DNA of 64,000 nt from Linepithema humile. Its lineage: Eukaryota; Arthropoda; Insecta; Hymenoptera; Formicidae. Positions 9,014 through 18,859 of the stretch are shown one piece after another (position 1 is the stretch's first letter; each line of letters opens with the position of its first letter). A program made the position numbers and the translations under genes. The stretch covers positions 9,548,001-9,612,000 of the forward strand of contig NC_090131.1 of assembly GCF_040581485.1 (NCBI RefSeq), read 5' to 3'. The notes under the pieces were generated by a model. The model did no database searches, was not told the DNA's origin, and saw only the letters and a program-made list of their open reading frames with translations.

Positions 9014-10852
9014 TTACCACAAATATTCTGTATCTTCCATGAAATTTTCCTGCTGTTCCAGTGGCAACTGCAAATCTTCGTCCTGTGCCATTTCCTCTAG
9101 GATCTTGTCGTCGTCTACGTTGTCCTCGGTTTCGTCGGCGTCATCTTCATCCATGTATTGGGTTTTCTCGATATTGTTGTCCTCCCTGGTAAAAAATAAA
9201 ATTTGTTATATTTTCTATAAAAATTCTAAAACTTTCTCAAAAAATTAATATATATTACAGAGTTTCTCGAGCTATCGCTGGTTGATAGTGCAAAAATTAT
9301 TAATGTTTTCCATGTAGAAATTTCAATTCATCTACAGAAACATATTAAGTGCACACTGATCTCGGATTCGAGATACTAAAGTGTACGAAAATTGCGTACA
9401 TCTATCTCATTATCGAGAATCTGAATGTACGAATTAAAGAGAGGAAGGAAGTTATTTGAAGGAAGGAAGAACGAGAAAAAAAATATCAGGGCGCGAGTGG
9501 CTAGAGAACAGTCGCCCGAAAAGCGAAAGATCCGGGTTCAATTCCCGGCTTAGTCATTCGCTTAGTCATATCGTGCCCTAATATTTTTTCTCTCATTCTT
9601 CCTTCCTTCAAAAAACTTCCTTTCTTTTTTTAATTCGTACATTCAGATTTTTGATAATGAGATCAATGTATTTCGTATTTTATAGTAAATTTCGTATTCT
9701 ATAGTAGATTTCTTATTCTATAATTTTCTAAAAAATATTAAAAAATCTGAATTTTTATACTTTTTTCAGAATTCTTCATAAATTTAAATTATAAAAAATT
9801 TCTAAAATTTAAAAGATTTATAAGAAAATATGACATTTTTTTACCAGAGCTGATTGTGAGTGTTCTCCATTTCGTCGGTCTCCTCAGTTTCCTCCGTGTG
9901 CTGGGTCTCTTTCATTTCGTTGCCGTTTTCGGTTTCCTCCGGAATGTCCTCGAATCCTGTAGTTTCCTGTAGATCATACATAGATCTGTTCTTTTTAGCT
10001 GAACTGGCTGCACTAGTTCAGAGTTTATCTTTTTCCCTCCACATTGGAAGATGAAAGATAAATTCTGAACTAGTACAACTAGTAAAAAAAAAAGAGCACA
10101 GACCTCATCTTCGTTGTCCATTCGCCGGCGTTGATTTGGTAAGAATTCCTCTTCATTTTCTTGTCGTCGTTTTTTATTATAACGCCATTTTCTGGTTTTA
10201 AGGCTTTTCAGAGCTTTTTCCAGGGCTTCATGAAATTCGACGTTGTTGGGGTTGGGAAAATGTTTATTTGAGTTCATGGCATCTGGAAAAATCGACGAGA
10301 AACACCTTAGTTATCGTCATGTATTCAATGACTACGTTTACATGTCACTCTTAATCAAATTTAATGACATCCTAATAAACGAGAAAATATTAAAAGTTTA
10401 GAAATAGGATTGAAAATTATTGAGAAGAATTAAATAGAATTCGGCATCATCGTAAATGAATTCTTCTCAATAATTTTCAATCCTATTTCTGAACTTTCAA
10501 TACTTTCTCGTTTACTGGGATCCGTTGTTCCAAGGCTAGTCAATGACAACCGTTCCATTTTTTAGAAGAATGACTGTGATTAACCAACCTCAGAACTACG
10601 AATGTTACTAAACCCGATTAAGTTTGACGTGTAAACGTAATCAATGTAGAATATAAACACTAACAGTATTTTTTACGAACCTTGACATGCTTGTGCAAAG
10701 CGACTGTCTCGCAGTTTACATCCTTCTGGTCCAGTTCTTGCATTTAAGGTGAGGTGTGATAAAATCTCCTCATCTTCTGGAAATACACTGCGAAAATATT
10801 CTGCAGCGCAATCAACTGGATTGGCCCGTCCAAGGTAAATAAAGTACCCCAT
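9014..10852 (-). CDS. Unrecognised four-exon gene with acidic C-terminus
   Basis: Read on the minus strand, exons 10852-10681, 10282-10104, 9966-9845 and 9185-9014 join in phase (1, 0 and 2) with GT-AG borders, giving 214 residues plus stop TAA. The start is ATG at 10852, directly after an acceptor (tgtattag). Exon a encodes MGYFIYLGRANPVDCAAEYF and a block with SVFPEDEEILSHLT and GPEGCKLRDSRFAQAC. Exon b holds a helix (FHEALEKALKSLKTRK) and basic clusters (YNKKRR, NQRRR) that look like nuclear localisation signals. Exons c and d are strongly acidic. No family was recognised; a nuclear or chromatin protein, or a transposon accessory protein, are both possible. All three introns contain repeats. 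The exact phase agreement makes the model credible; function is unknown. Confidence 0.7.
9271..9670. mobile_element. SINE-like hairpin element, copy A
   Basis: Starts gctatcgctggttg. A 97-bp left arm (9396-9492) pairs with 9574-9670 around a tRNA-like loop. Truncated relatives without the loop occur at 43695-43965, 46535-46742 and 49870-50085, sharing gtgtacgaaaatt, tgtacgaat and cgcgagtg strings. It lies in the last intron of the minus-strand gene. Confidence 0.7.
9493..9573 (+). other. tRNA-like segment (pol III A/B box)
   Basis: A T-arm with perfect stem ccggg/cccgg (9532-9536, 9544-9548) and loop ttcaatt, and an anticodon-like arm tcgc/gcga (9512-9515, 9523-9526) with the 7-nt loop ccgaaaa (GAA in anticodon position but lacking U33). 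gtggctagagaac upstream resembles an A box, and ggttcaattcc a B box. No acceptor stem closes correctly apart from the hairpin arms, so this is a tRNA-derived relic rather than a working tRNA. Confidence 0.65.
10012..10074. repeat. Hairpin within an intron
   Basis: actagttcagagtttatctt pairs with aagataaattctgaactagt inside the 137-bp intron 9967-10103. Much of that intron is this hairpin. Confidence 0.75.
10329..10643. repeat. ~315-bp foldback MITE in an intron
   Basis: Termini tgactacgtttaca and tgtaaacgtaatca pair. An inner pair (10380-10432 with 10459-10511) is about 52 bp and nearly perfect. It occupies most of the intron between 10283 and 10680. Confidence 0.75.
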
Positions 10853-11146
10853 CTAATACAAAATTTTTGTAGCAAACTGAATTACTGTAAATATACAGGG
10901 TGTCCCGCCAAAAGTGGCCACCCCCTTTTATTTTTTAAATTAAAAGAGATAGACCATAACAAATATATATCAAATTAAATGGTTCAAACTGAACTCTATT
11001 GTGAGCATAATAGTTGCTTACAAAAGCTATTCGTGTTAACGAACGGAAAGGTATGCATAATTTTTTTTATAATAATGTAGATATTTTGATGTAAGAAAAG
11101 TTGTAGCGCTGTTTGAAAAGAATACAACAATGTATAATTTAATATA

Positions 11147-11404
11147 AATATTTTACATATTATACGAGTTTTATCGGCTTGAAATATCGCGGGCGACGTC
11201 TACTTTTTCACTTTCGGCCCTGCGATATGGCCAACTTCAATAATTAATTAATAATTAACAGCGCTACAATTTCAATTGACATACGTCAATCTCTAACGCA
11301 CGAGTCAGAAGTTGGCCATATCGCAAGGCCGAAAGTGAAAAAGTAGACGTCACGTTGCCCGCAATACTTCAAGCCGATAAAACTCGTATAATATGTAAAA
11401 TATT
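11147..11404. repeat. Foldback with ~90-bp arms
   Basis: aatattttacatattatacg...gatatggccaactt (to about 11237) pairs with 11310-11404. Two mismatched patches near gacgtc are visible. A hAT MITE begins directly at its right edge. Confidence 0.8.
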
Positions 11405-12244
11405 CAGGGTTGGGAAATAACTCGTTACTTGTAACAAAGTTACAGTTACAGTTATTTTTTTTCGGTAACTCTAACTTAACTTCGTTCCTTTTTCTTCATC
11501 TATAACTGTAACTTAACTTAGTTACATATTTATGGTAACTAGTTTAACAGTTAATTTAATATTCTATATACGGTTGTATTAATTGTAAGAATTAGGGCCT
11601 ATCCAGACAAACTTGCATAGTCGCATAAACATATGCATAAGAAAAGGAACAAAATTGTCATAGGATTTGTCATATTAAGTGTAGATTCGATATTTAAATA
11701 AATAGACGGATAACCGTATAGATATTAATTATGAAATTCAACAGAAATAAACAAATTCTCATTTAAAGAATGCATTGCTACTCAGTAATAAATTATCTTT
11801 GAGGATGATTATCATATAAGCATAAAATCTTAATCCTATAATTTTTATTCTAAGTGTATAATAATATATTTTAAATTATTTTTATTTATTAATTTTATTT
11901 TTATTTATTTATTAATTAATTTAATATTTTAAATGTATTTTTATTTTAAGTTTAAAACAATTGTGATTTATTACATATAAAATAATATAACAAAATTAAA
12001 TACCTATGTAGTATATAATAAGTTAATAAATCTTGAAATGTAAGATTCGTATATTTAGAATAGTAGTGCACATTTATTGCAAAAAAGTAACTGAAAAGTA
12101 ACGACTCGTTACTTTTTAAATAACTATAACTGTAACGTGTTACTTTTTAGAATCGGTAACTTGTAACTGTAACTAGTTGTTTTTTCAATGATAAGAACTG
12201 TAACTTTAACTGGATACTTTTACAAAATAACTTTCCCAGCCCTG
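11405..12244. mobile_element. Non-autonomous hAT element
   Basis: 840 bp starting cagggttgggaaataact and ending with the complement of cagggctgggaaagttat, typical hAT tips. Subterminal sequence is rich in gtaac/gttac strings in both orientations, the likely transposase-binding repeats. No coding region; no exact 8-bp duplication (aaaatatt versus taaatcac). Confidence 0.75.
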
Positions 12245-12661
12245 TAAATCACATATAAATTAATACTATAATTTGATATGATTGTAACGACAGATCAAAA
12301 GCTTTAGATAAAGCTTCATCTCCGACTTACGTTTACAACTTTGTCGGGAACGATTACGACGATCTTTGTGCTCTTATTGTTAGTTACGCGCGCCAGCGAC
12401 TCGCTGCTAAGTTACGAAAATCAAGCCGAAAGTTGCAACTAATTCACATTTTTAGTTTAACAAATCACTCAATGTTATTGTTTGATGCCAAAAATAATCG
12501 CGACAAATATATTGAGACGAAATAACACATATACGATAAATAAAATTGAGAGAAAATTGATAACGAAAAGCCGCGGTATCGAATGATTTTTAATCAATCA
12601 TTAAACTCAAAGAAAGATTATCAAATTAATTGTTATATGAAATTATTGAAAAATTACTTAC

Positions 12662-12844
12662 CTCAGATACTGGATAAATGAAAATGATTCTTTGAATCTC
12701 TGAAATATTCCTCGTAATAACTTGAAAAATTACGGAAGTAAGAAAAACACGTCCGTACAGATTAATGTTATCACAGGGAAGAATGAAAAAACAAAATCGC
12801 CGCGCTGGGAGGGTCTCATTAAGCCTGATGCATACATCACGCAA
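12662..12844 (-). other. Candidate upstream exon of the 9014-10852 gene
   Basis: An open stretch on the minus strand ends at tctgag|GTAAGT in phase 0. Spliced to the acceptor before ATG 10852 it would stay in frame and add up to 61 residues from an ATG at 12844. The predicted residues (MRDVCIRLNETLPARRFC...) look non-conserved and hydrophobic, so a 5' untranslated exon is equally likely. Confidence 0.35.
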
Positions 12845-13272
12845 TACTACGACCTAAGGTAATCAGCACAGTTGACTAATCGGAAGATCCTAGTGTCCAA
12901 TTGGCCAATTGGCAATGTGGGATATCGGATCTCGTCCAGCCGCGCTTGCGTCGGTTACACGCGCCAAAAAAATGAAGATAGAACTTTGATGTAAACAGCA
13001 ACTCAGACTCCCATTATATTATTTAAGAAATAAATATTATCATTGCTAAATTAATATTAAATTAGAATCATAAATTTAATAAAAAGTTATTATTCAATTA
13101 ATTAATTATGTGTGTATTTAAACATTATGGATTTATTTTAGGTTTTAGTCCACACTCAGTACGCCGTAATTTATATGAAAGTAGCCGACAGAAATTATTA
13201 AATTTAATTACTTTTAACTTTTCTGACAAGTAACACTAGCTAAGTGTCACACGCCAATTGGCTAGTGTTAAC
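12845..13272. other. Non-coding spacer
   Basis: Nothing recognisable apart from a short pair, aacactagc...gctagtgtt (13231-13269). Confidence 0.5.
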
Positions 13273-13893
13273 TTGTGTGAGTGTATTTTATTTGTAAATT
13301 GTTTGTGATTGATTGTGAGTCTGTTTTTAACGTTTGTGACAAATTAGTTTTTTTGTAATTACCAATTTTATCTTAATCATGATGTCAGCCGACACTTTTT
13401 AGTAATAAACAGATTTTGATAACTGATAAATTGTAATTGATAGGAAACTGTTTGTGTTTTACAAATATATCAATTTTTACGTTTGTGAATCAATACATTT
13501 TTTAATTACTTGCAAAATAATTTTATTTTATAATTGTATTGCGCATGCGCAAAGTATATACTCGGAACTCCTATAGAAAAAGCGCGTTGAAGCGTTACGC
13601 GTGGCGGATACGCATGCACAATACAATTATAAAATAAACTTATTTTGCAAGTAATTAAGAAATTTATCAATTTGCAAACGTAACATTAGTATATTTGTAA
13701 ATCACAAACGATTTCCTATTAATTACAATTATCAGTTATCACAAATTATCTGTTATACTAAAAAAGTGGTCGGCTAACATCGCATGACTAAAATAAAGTT
13801 ATAATTACTATCAAAAAAACTAATTTGTCACAATCATTATGAACAAATTCACAATCAATCACAAACAAATTTATAAACAAAATACACATGTCT
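13273..13893. repeat. ~620-bp foldback repeat
   Basis: Arms of about 290 bp (13273-13565, 13600-13893) pair imperfectly: ttgtgattgattgtga with tcacaatcaatcacaa, and aattgtattgcgcatgc with gcatgcacaatacaatt. The loop is GC-richer (cgcgttgaagcgttacgcg). Confidence 0.82.
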
Positions 13894-13949
13894 ATAACAG
13901 ACGAAAAAATAGCAATAAATTAGTTCCCGGATAATATCAGAGAGGCGCT

Positions 13950-14208
13950 TGTTATGATTATCAAAAAGAAAGAGGAACGACAGGGTTGAAGAGAAAGATG
14001 ACTCTTAGTATATTTATAGATACGTTTTATTAGTTTCGCGTTAACAAAAGAAGCTTCTTGCTGCACACGTATCGTAAGCAACGGTCACGGATCAACTAAC
14101 TAAAATTTTTCAGTAACACAGGTATAGTGCGCTCTGCGCCTTAATACTAGGTTTTGCACACGCATGTGCAGTGAACCCATCGACGTACGATAACTTTACT
14201 TTCCAACA
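13950..14208 (-). repeat. Copia 3' LTR
   Basis: 259 bp, TG...CA. The gag-pol frame ends inside it: codons for VGK and stop TAA (14196-14198) lie in the LTR. Confidence 0.95.
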
Positions 14209-17200
14209 CTCCCGCCGTTAGAGTGCGTCGAGAATCCTATGCCTAAGCCGTTACATAGAAGCTGAAACTGTGTCTTTGGTAGTGCTTTTGTAAACATGTC
14301 AGCTAGCTGCTGATCAGTAGGAACATATTCTACTGATATTTTCCTTCTCTCCACAGTTTCGCGAACATAGTGATGCTTAATGTCTATATGTTTAGTTCGC
14401 TTATGGAACTCAGGATTTTTTATTAATCGGATTGCACTTTGATTGTCTAGTCGCAGAACTGTCGCAGTTACCTGTACATACCCGAGATCGTTTAGCAATT
14501 TCCTCAGCCAAACGGCCTCTTTTGCAGCCGCTGCTGCCGCGACGTACTCAGCTTCCGTTGTGCTGAGTGTGATTAGTTTTTGTCGTTGGGACGACCACGT
14601 TACGATCCCGTTCGATAGACAAAACGCATACCCCGTGGTAGATCTACGTGTCTCCACGTCACTTGCGAAATCCGAGTCTGAAAACCCGTGTAACTCCGAG
14701 TTACTCCCGCCGCTTTTGTACATTATCCCGACTTTCGCTGTTCCAATCAAATACCGGTAGATTCGTTTCACTGCTTGCCAGTGACTCTCATTGTGGTTAC
14801 TAAGAAATTTACTGACCGAATTCACCGAATATGCGATATCCGGTCGCGTTACAACCGCAAGAAACATTAACGAACCCACTGCCTCTCGAAACGGTATTTT
14901 ACTTGGGTTTTCATCGTCGCGATCTTTTGGAACTAGTCGCGCGTGCGGATCGGCAGGAACACTTGCCGCTTTTGCATCAATCATTTTAAATTTGTTAAGA
15001 ATTTTCTTGACATACGCTTCTTGATGCAAGAACATGGTTTTCTTTACTCGATTTCTTTCTATTTGTACTCCGACAAATAAGTTTCCATCCCCGATTGTAA
15101 TTTCGAACGCATTACTTAACGATTTTATTACAGACTCGAGGGCTTTACTTGTTTTTGCTGCGATGAGTCCGTCATCTACAAAAAGTGCCAAAAATACATT
15201 TACACCGTCTACTCGTCCTCGAAGGATACACTTGTCGGCTTCCGTTTCGTGAAACTGATATTTCTCTAAGAACTCGCGAAACTTTTCGTTCCAGCACCTG
15301 GGTGCTTGTTTCAAGCCGTACAATGACTTGTTTAGTTTACACACTGAACCGCATTTTTCTTCTCTCTTGATGTTGAGTCCCTCCGGTATTTCCATATAGA
15401 TCTCTTCCTTCAGCTCGCCGTGAAGAAAGGCTGTTCTCACATCGAATTGTGAGAGTTCCAAGTCCTGTTCAGTCACTATGGCCAATAAAACTCTCAACGA
15501 ATCGTATCTCACGACTGGCGAAAAGGTCTCCGTGTAGTCGAGTCCCTCCTTTTGTTGGAATCCTCGTGCACAGAGTCTCGCTTTGTACCGGTATACGTCG
15601 CCTGACGTGTCTCGTATGACCTTGAACACCCATTTCGAATCTATGGCCTTTCGATCCTTTATCCTTGGTACGATGGACCAAGTCTCGTTCTTCTCGTGCG
15701 CGTCGAACTCTTCCTGAATTGCCTCGGCCCATTTTTCTGCCTCGGCGCTGTTCATTGCTTCCTGAAATGTGTTTGGTGGATTATATTCAGCAAAGTCGAT
15801 TTCGTACCTTACGGGTCGTCGGATGTTTGTTCGGTCCCGCAATTGTCTGACACTGTCTGATTGATTTTGACCCTTTTCTAGAGGATCTTCTGGTTGTTTG
15901 TTTCTTTCAGGTTCTTCCTGATCTTCCTGATCTTCCTGATCTTCCTCCGGTTGCAGCTCGACGGGTTCTGCTACATCTTTGTTTTCGTCCGCTGGGAGGA
16001 TGTATTGGAATTCTTCACCCTTTTCTGCCCCAAGTTGTGACTTCTCGTTGAATGTAACGTCTCTTGATATAGATATTTTCTTATTCTGTGGATTGTACAA
16101 ACGGTAATTCATCGAGTCATTCTGATATCCAACTAGGATTAACTTTATGGCCTTCGGATCTAACTTCTTGCGAAATTGTTTATCTATATGCATATACGTG
16201 TCCGATCCGAACACTCGAAAATGAGAGACATCTGGTGTTTTTCCAAACCAGATCTCGTATGGCGTTTTCTCTTTCCCGGTAGGCAGAACTCGGTTGAGCA
16301 CGGTCACTGCTGTACCAACTGCTTCCGCCCATAGTGATGGAGGAAGTTTCTTTGCCATTATCATCGTGCGCGCACTCTCGATGATCGTTCTGTTGTCGCG
16401 CTCGGCTTTCCCATTTTGCTGAGGAGTGTAAGGTGCCGTGTTTACCAGCTCGATACCACGAGCCTCGAGATATCGCTTCATTTCATGGTTGCAATACTCT
16501 CGACCATTGTCCGTACGTAACACCTTCATTGGTTTGCCAAATTTGTTGTTGATCAACTTCTCGTATTTCCTGAAAATGTCGAAGACATCAGATTTGTGTT
16601 TCATGAAGTAAACATACCGAAATCCTGATGCGTCGTCCTTGAAGATTATGCAGAATCTAGCACCACCGATCGACTTTGTTGAGAATGGTCCGCATACATC
16701 CGAATGTATGTATTCTCCCGGTTTTGTGTTTCTTTTTGTCTCGTTTTTCTTGAATGGAAGTTTATGTGCTTTTCCAAAGGCACAAGATTCACAGAAGAAA
16801 TTGTCAGTGTCCGCTAATTTCACACCGCGAATTAGCCCCTTTTGCGTCATTTCGCGCAGCACTTTATTGTTTACGTGTCCCATTCGCTCGTGCCAGACAC
16901 GCAAGTTGACAGTTGACACATTTGCTTCTTTCACAACACTTGGTTTTCTCACTTTAAAGAGCATTCGGTATATCTGATTGACATGTTGCAGACCGACTCC
17001 AAAGACTTCACCGTTGTGTTTGATTGTCACTTGTTTTCCTTTGAACAAAACATCGAAACCTTTTTCAGTGCATACGCCAACTGAAAACAGGTTCTTTCGA
17101 ATCTTCGGAACGTAGAGCACGTTTTCGATTCGAGCTTCACACCATTTACCGTTTACTAGTCTATCGATGAGCACAGTGCCCCTACCGGTGACTTCACACA

Positions 17201-18209
17201 CGCCATTGTCCCCGAGTGATACCGACTCGCCACTGCTTGGTTCGAACTCACTGTACCAGTCCCGTCGGTAAGTGATATGCCTGGACGCACCGCTGTCGGT
17301 AATCCAGACTTCGCTTATGTCGGCTGTCATGAGTCGTTCTACGACCTCACTGTTTGGCACTGTTTCCGATTTTACTTGTCGCTGTTTTTGTTCACTTGTC
17401 GTGGCGACAAACGCACACTCACGGGGTTCTTCGCCGGCACTGTCTTTGTCCCTTTTCTTTTTCCGGCAATCGCGAGCAAAATGTCCTTTCTTTTTACAAT
17501 AAAAACACTCGACACTCGTATTTCTACTTTCGCGGTTTTCCTCCTTGTTATTGCTTTGTTTCACGGCGAACTTTTTCTTTTTGTTTCCGCCGAGACTAAC
17601 AGCGACTAACGCTCGAGTGACGTCATCGTCACCTTCGAGTCTTCTTTCTTCCTTCAATAACCGTTCTAATAGATTATCAAGGGTTTGACCTTCTTCAGGT
17701 ACACTGTCCCACGCTGTCTGAAGAGCGTTGTACTTAATCGGTAGACTTCCAAGAATCTTCGCCATTATGGCTGTGTCCGAAATCACTTCTCCCAGATCCT
17801 TCAGTTGAGACGCTATGTTTTGTACCCGGGACACGTGTTGTACAACCGACTCTTTTGATTCCATGGAATATCCGTGGAACTTTTGTAGCAGGAGCATCTT
17901 GTTCGACACTGATTTCTGCTCGTGAATTCTCACCAACTTGTCCCACATTTGCTTCGCTGTGGTGCAGTTGAGCATGGGATCGAGCTGAGAATCCTCTATC
18001 GACGAGGAAACTATGCACATGGCCGTCGCATTGTCTTTCGCCCACTTTTTGCCTTCAGCAGAGTCTGCGTCTTCTGGCATGACTCGCGAGCCCGTTACGA
18101 CGTCTTGAATCGCGTTCGCGACAAGCATCGAGTTCATTCGAAATTTCCACGCTTGAAAATTCGAGCCATCAAACTTCTTAATGTTTTTTAACAGAGTTGA
18201 TTCCGACAT
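14196..18209 (-). CDS. Copia Gag-Pol polyprotein, intact
   Basis: 1337 residues from ATG 18209. In order: Copia-type gag (residues ~1-200); a zinc knuckle CFYCKKKGHFARDC (~235-248); an aspartic protease with DSGASRH (~305); an integrase HHCC finger (H440, H445, C473, C476) and a DDE core with D504 (HSDVCGPF), D567 (RTDNGREY) and E603 (NGKAERD). An acidic, QED-rich linker (~750-780) precedes the reverse transcriptase (QFDVRTAFLHGE around D923; LFVDDGL at ~1010). The RNase H follows (SDSDFAS ~1178, STTEAEY ~1219, RLDNQSA ~1255). The integrase-before-RT order is diagnostic of Copia. Gag and Pol share one frame, as in Copia, so processing by the protease is expected. No stops or frameshifts were seen. 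The C-terminus runs through the polypurine tract into the 3' LTR. Confidence 0.97.
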   Translation of the reverse strand: MSESTLLKNIKKFDGSNFQAWKFRMNSMLVANAIQDVVTGSRVMPEDADSAEGKKWAKDNATAMCIVSSSIEDSQLDPMLNCTTAKQMWDKLVRIHEQKSVSNKMLLLQKFHGYSMESKESVVQHVSRVQNIASQLKDLGEVISDTAIMAKILGSLPIKYNALQTAWDSVPEEGQTLDNLLERLLKEERRLEGDDDVTRALVAVSLGGNKKKKFAVKQSNNKEENRESRNTSVECFYCKKKGHFARDCRKKKRDKDSAGEEPRECAFVATTSEQKQRQVKSETVPNSEVVERLMTADISEVWITDSGASRHITYRRDWYSEFEPSSGESVSLGDNGVCEVTGRGTVLIDRLVNGKWCEARIENVLYVPKIRKNLFSVGVCTEKGFDVLFKGKQVTIKHNGEVFGVGLQHVNQIYRMLFKVRKPSVVKEANVSTVNLRVWHERMGHVNNKVLREMTQKGLIRGVKLADTDNFFCESCAFGKAHKLPFKKNETKRNTKPGEYIHSDVCGPFSTKSIGGARFCIIFKDDASGFRYVYFMKHKSDVFDIFRKYEKLINNKFGKPMKVLRTDNGREYCNHEMKRYLEARGIELVNTAPYTPQQNGKAERDNRTIIESARTMIMAKKLPPSLWAEAVGTAVTVLNRVLPTGKEKTPYEIWFGKTPDVSHFRVFGSDTYMHIDKQFRKKLDPKAIKLILVGYQNDSMNYRLYNPQNKKISISRDVTFNEKSQLGAEKGEEFQYILPADENKDVAEPVELQPEEDQEDQEDQEEPERNKQPEDPLEKGQNQSDSVRQLRDRTNIRRPVRYEIDFAEYNPPNTFQEAMNSAEAEKWAEAIQEEFDAHEKNETWSIVPRIKDRKAIDSKWVFKVIRDTSGDVYRYKARLCARGFQQKEGLDYTETFSPVVRYDSLRVLLAIVTEQDLELSQFDVRTAFLHGELKEEIYMEIPEGLNIKREEKCGSVCKLNKSLYGLKQAPRCWNEKFREFLEKYQFHETEADKCILRGRVDGVNVFLALFVDDGLIAAKTSKALESVIKSLSNAFEITIGDGNLFVGVQIERNRVKKTMFLHQEAYVKKILNKFKMIDAKAASVPADPHARLVPKDRDDENPSKIPFREAVGSLMFLAVVTRPDIAYSVNSVSKFLSNHNESHWQAVKRIYRYLIGTAKVGIMYKSGGSNSELHGFSDSDFASDVETRRSTTGYAFCLSNGIVTWSSQRQKLITLSTTEAEYVAAAAAAKEAVWLRKLLNDLGYVQVTATVLRLDNQSAIRLIKNPEFHKRTKHIDIKHHYVRETVERRKISVEYVPTDQQLADMFTKALPKTQFQLLCNGLGIGFSTHSNGGSVGK

Positions 18210-18358
18210 TTTCGTTCGATTATTCTCCCATACGCGTTTACCGGTACACTACAATGGCGACCACGTGTCGACCATAAAAGAAAAAAAAAAATCGAGATAA
18301 CCGTTTTCTCTCTATCGCTCTCTGACTTCGATAATCGGGTGTTACGCAGGCTGCTTGC

Positions 18359-18372
18359 CTGGGCCCATAACC
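18359..18372 (-). other. Copia primer-binding site
   Basis: Next to the 5' LTR, the minus strand reads GGTTATGGGCCCAG. This is complementary to the anticodon-arm region of initiator tRNA-Met (ctgggcccataacc), the half-tRNA primer known for Copia elements. Confidence 0.85.
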
Positions 18373-18631
18373 TGTTATGATTATCGAAAAGAAAGAGGAA
18401 CGACAGGGTTGAAGAGAAAGATGACTCTTAGTATATTTATAGATACGTTTTATTAGTTTCGCGTTAACAAAAGAAGCTTCTTGCTGCACACGTATCGTAA
18501 GCAACGGTCACGGATCAACTAACTAAAATTTTTCAGTAACACAGGTATAGTGCGCTCTGCGCCTTAATACTAGGTTTTGCACACGCATGTGCAGTGAACC
18601 CATCGACGTACGATAACTTTACTTTCCAACA
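18373..18631 (-). repeat. Copia 5' LTR
   Basis: 259 bp with a single difference from the 3' LTR. Followed by the target duplication gcgct at 18632-18636. Confidence 0.95.
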
Positions 18632-18859
18632 GCGCTATATAGTTCTCAGTGCTATCTGTCATATCAGAATCTTTTAGGTTAGTGTGCGTGTGTAGTTATG
18701 TGTGTGTTAGTTGTGTGTGTGTGTTATGTGCAATGAAACCCAGCTGAAGAAAATGGGTTAAAGGCACTCTGAAAGATAAAAAAAGTGTACGTATTATACA
18801 TAAATTTTGCAACATTTTTGCAAACATTTACATTATTTAGTTACATACATTAATATTCT

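Larger units (their letters stand above)
13950..18631 (-). mobile_element. Complete Ty1/Copia LTR retrotransposon
   Basis: 4682 bp on the minus strand with two 259-bp LTRs (13950-14208, 18373-18631). The LTRs start TG, end CA and differ at a single position (a/g near the 13963 side). They are flanked by the 5-bp target duplication gcgct (13945-13949, 18632-18636). It has a primer-binding site, a polypurine tract (complement of ctcccgcc, 14209-14216) and one uninterrupted 1337-codon gag-pol frame. Near-identical LTRs and an open frame indicate very recent insertion and probable competence. Confidence 0.97.

Noticed and set aside
9493..9573. Functional tRNA gene
   Set aside because: A good T-arm and anticodon-like arm, but no proper acceptor stem, no U33, and it sits inside a repeat with relatives lacking it.
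9039..10054. Ser-rich plus-strand open frames
   Set aside because: Antisense to the acidic exons of the minus-strand gene, whose splice phases agree.
14443..18191. Open frames on plus and alternative minus frames over the Copia gene
   Set aside because: Shadows of the intact 1337-codon gag-pol frame; no domains.
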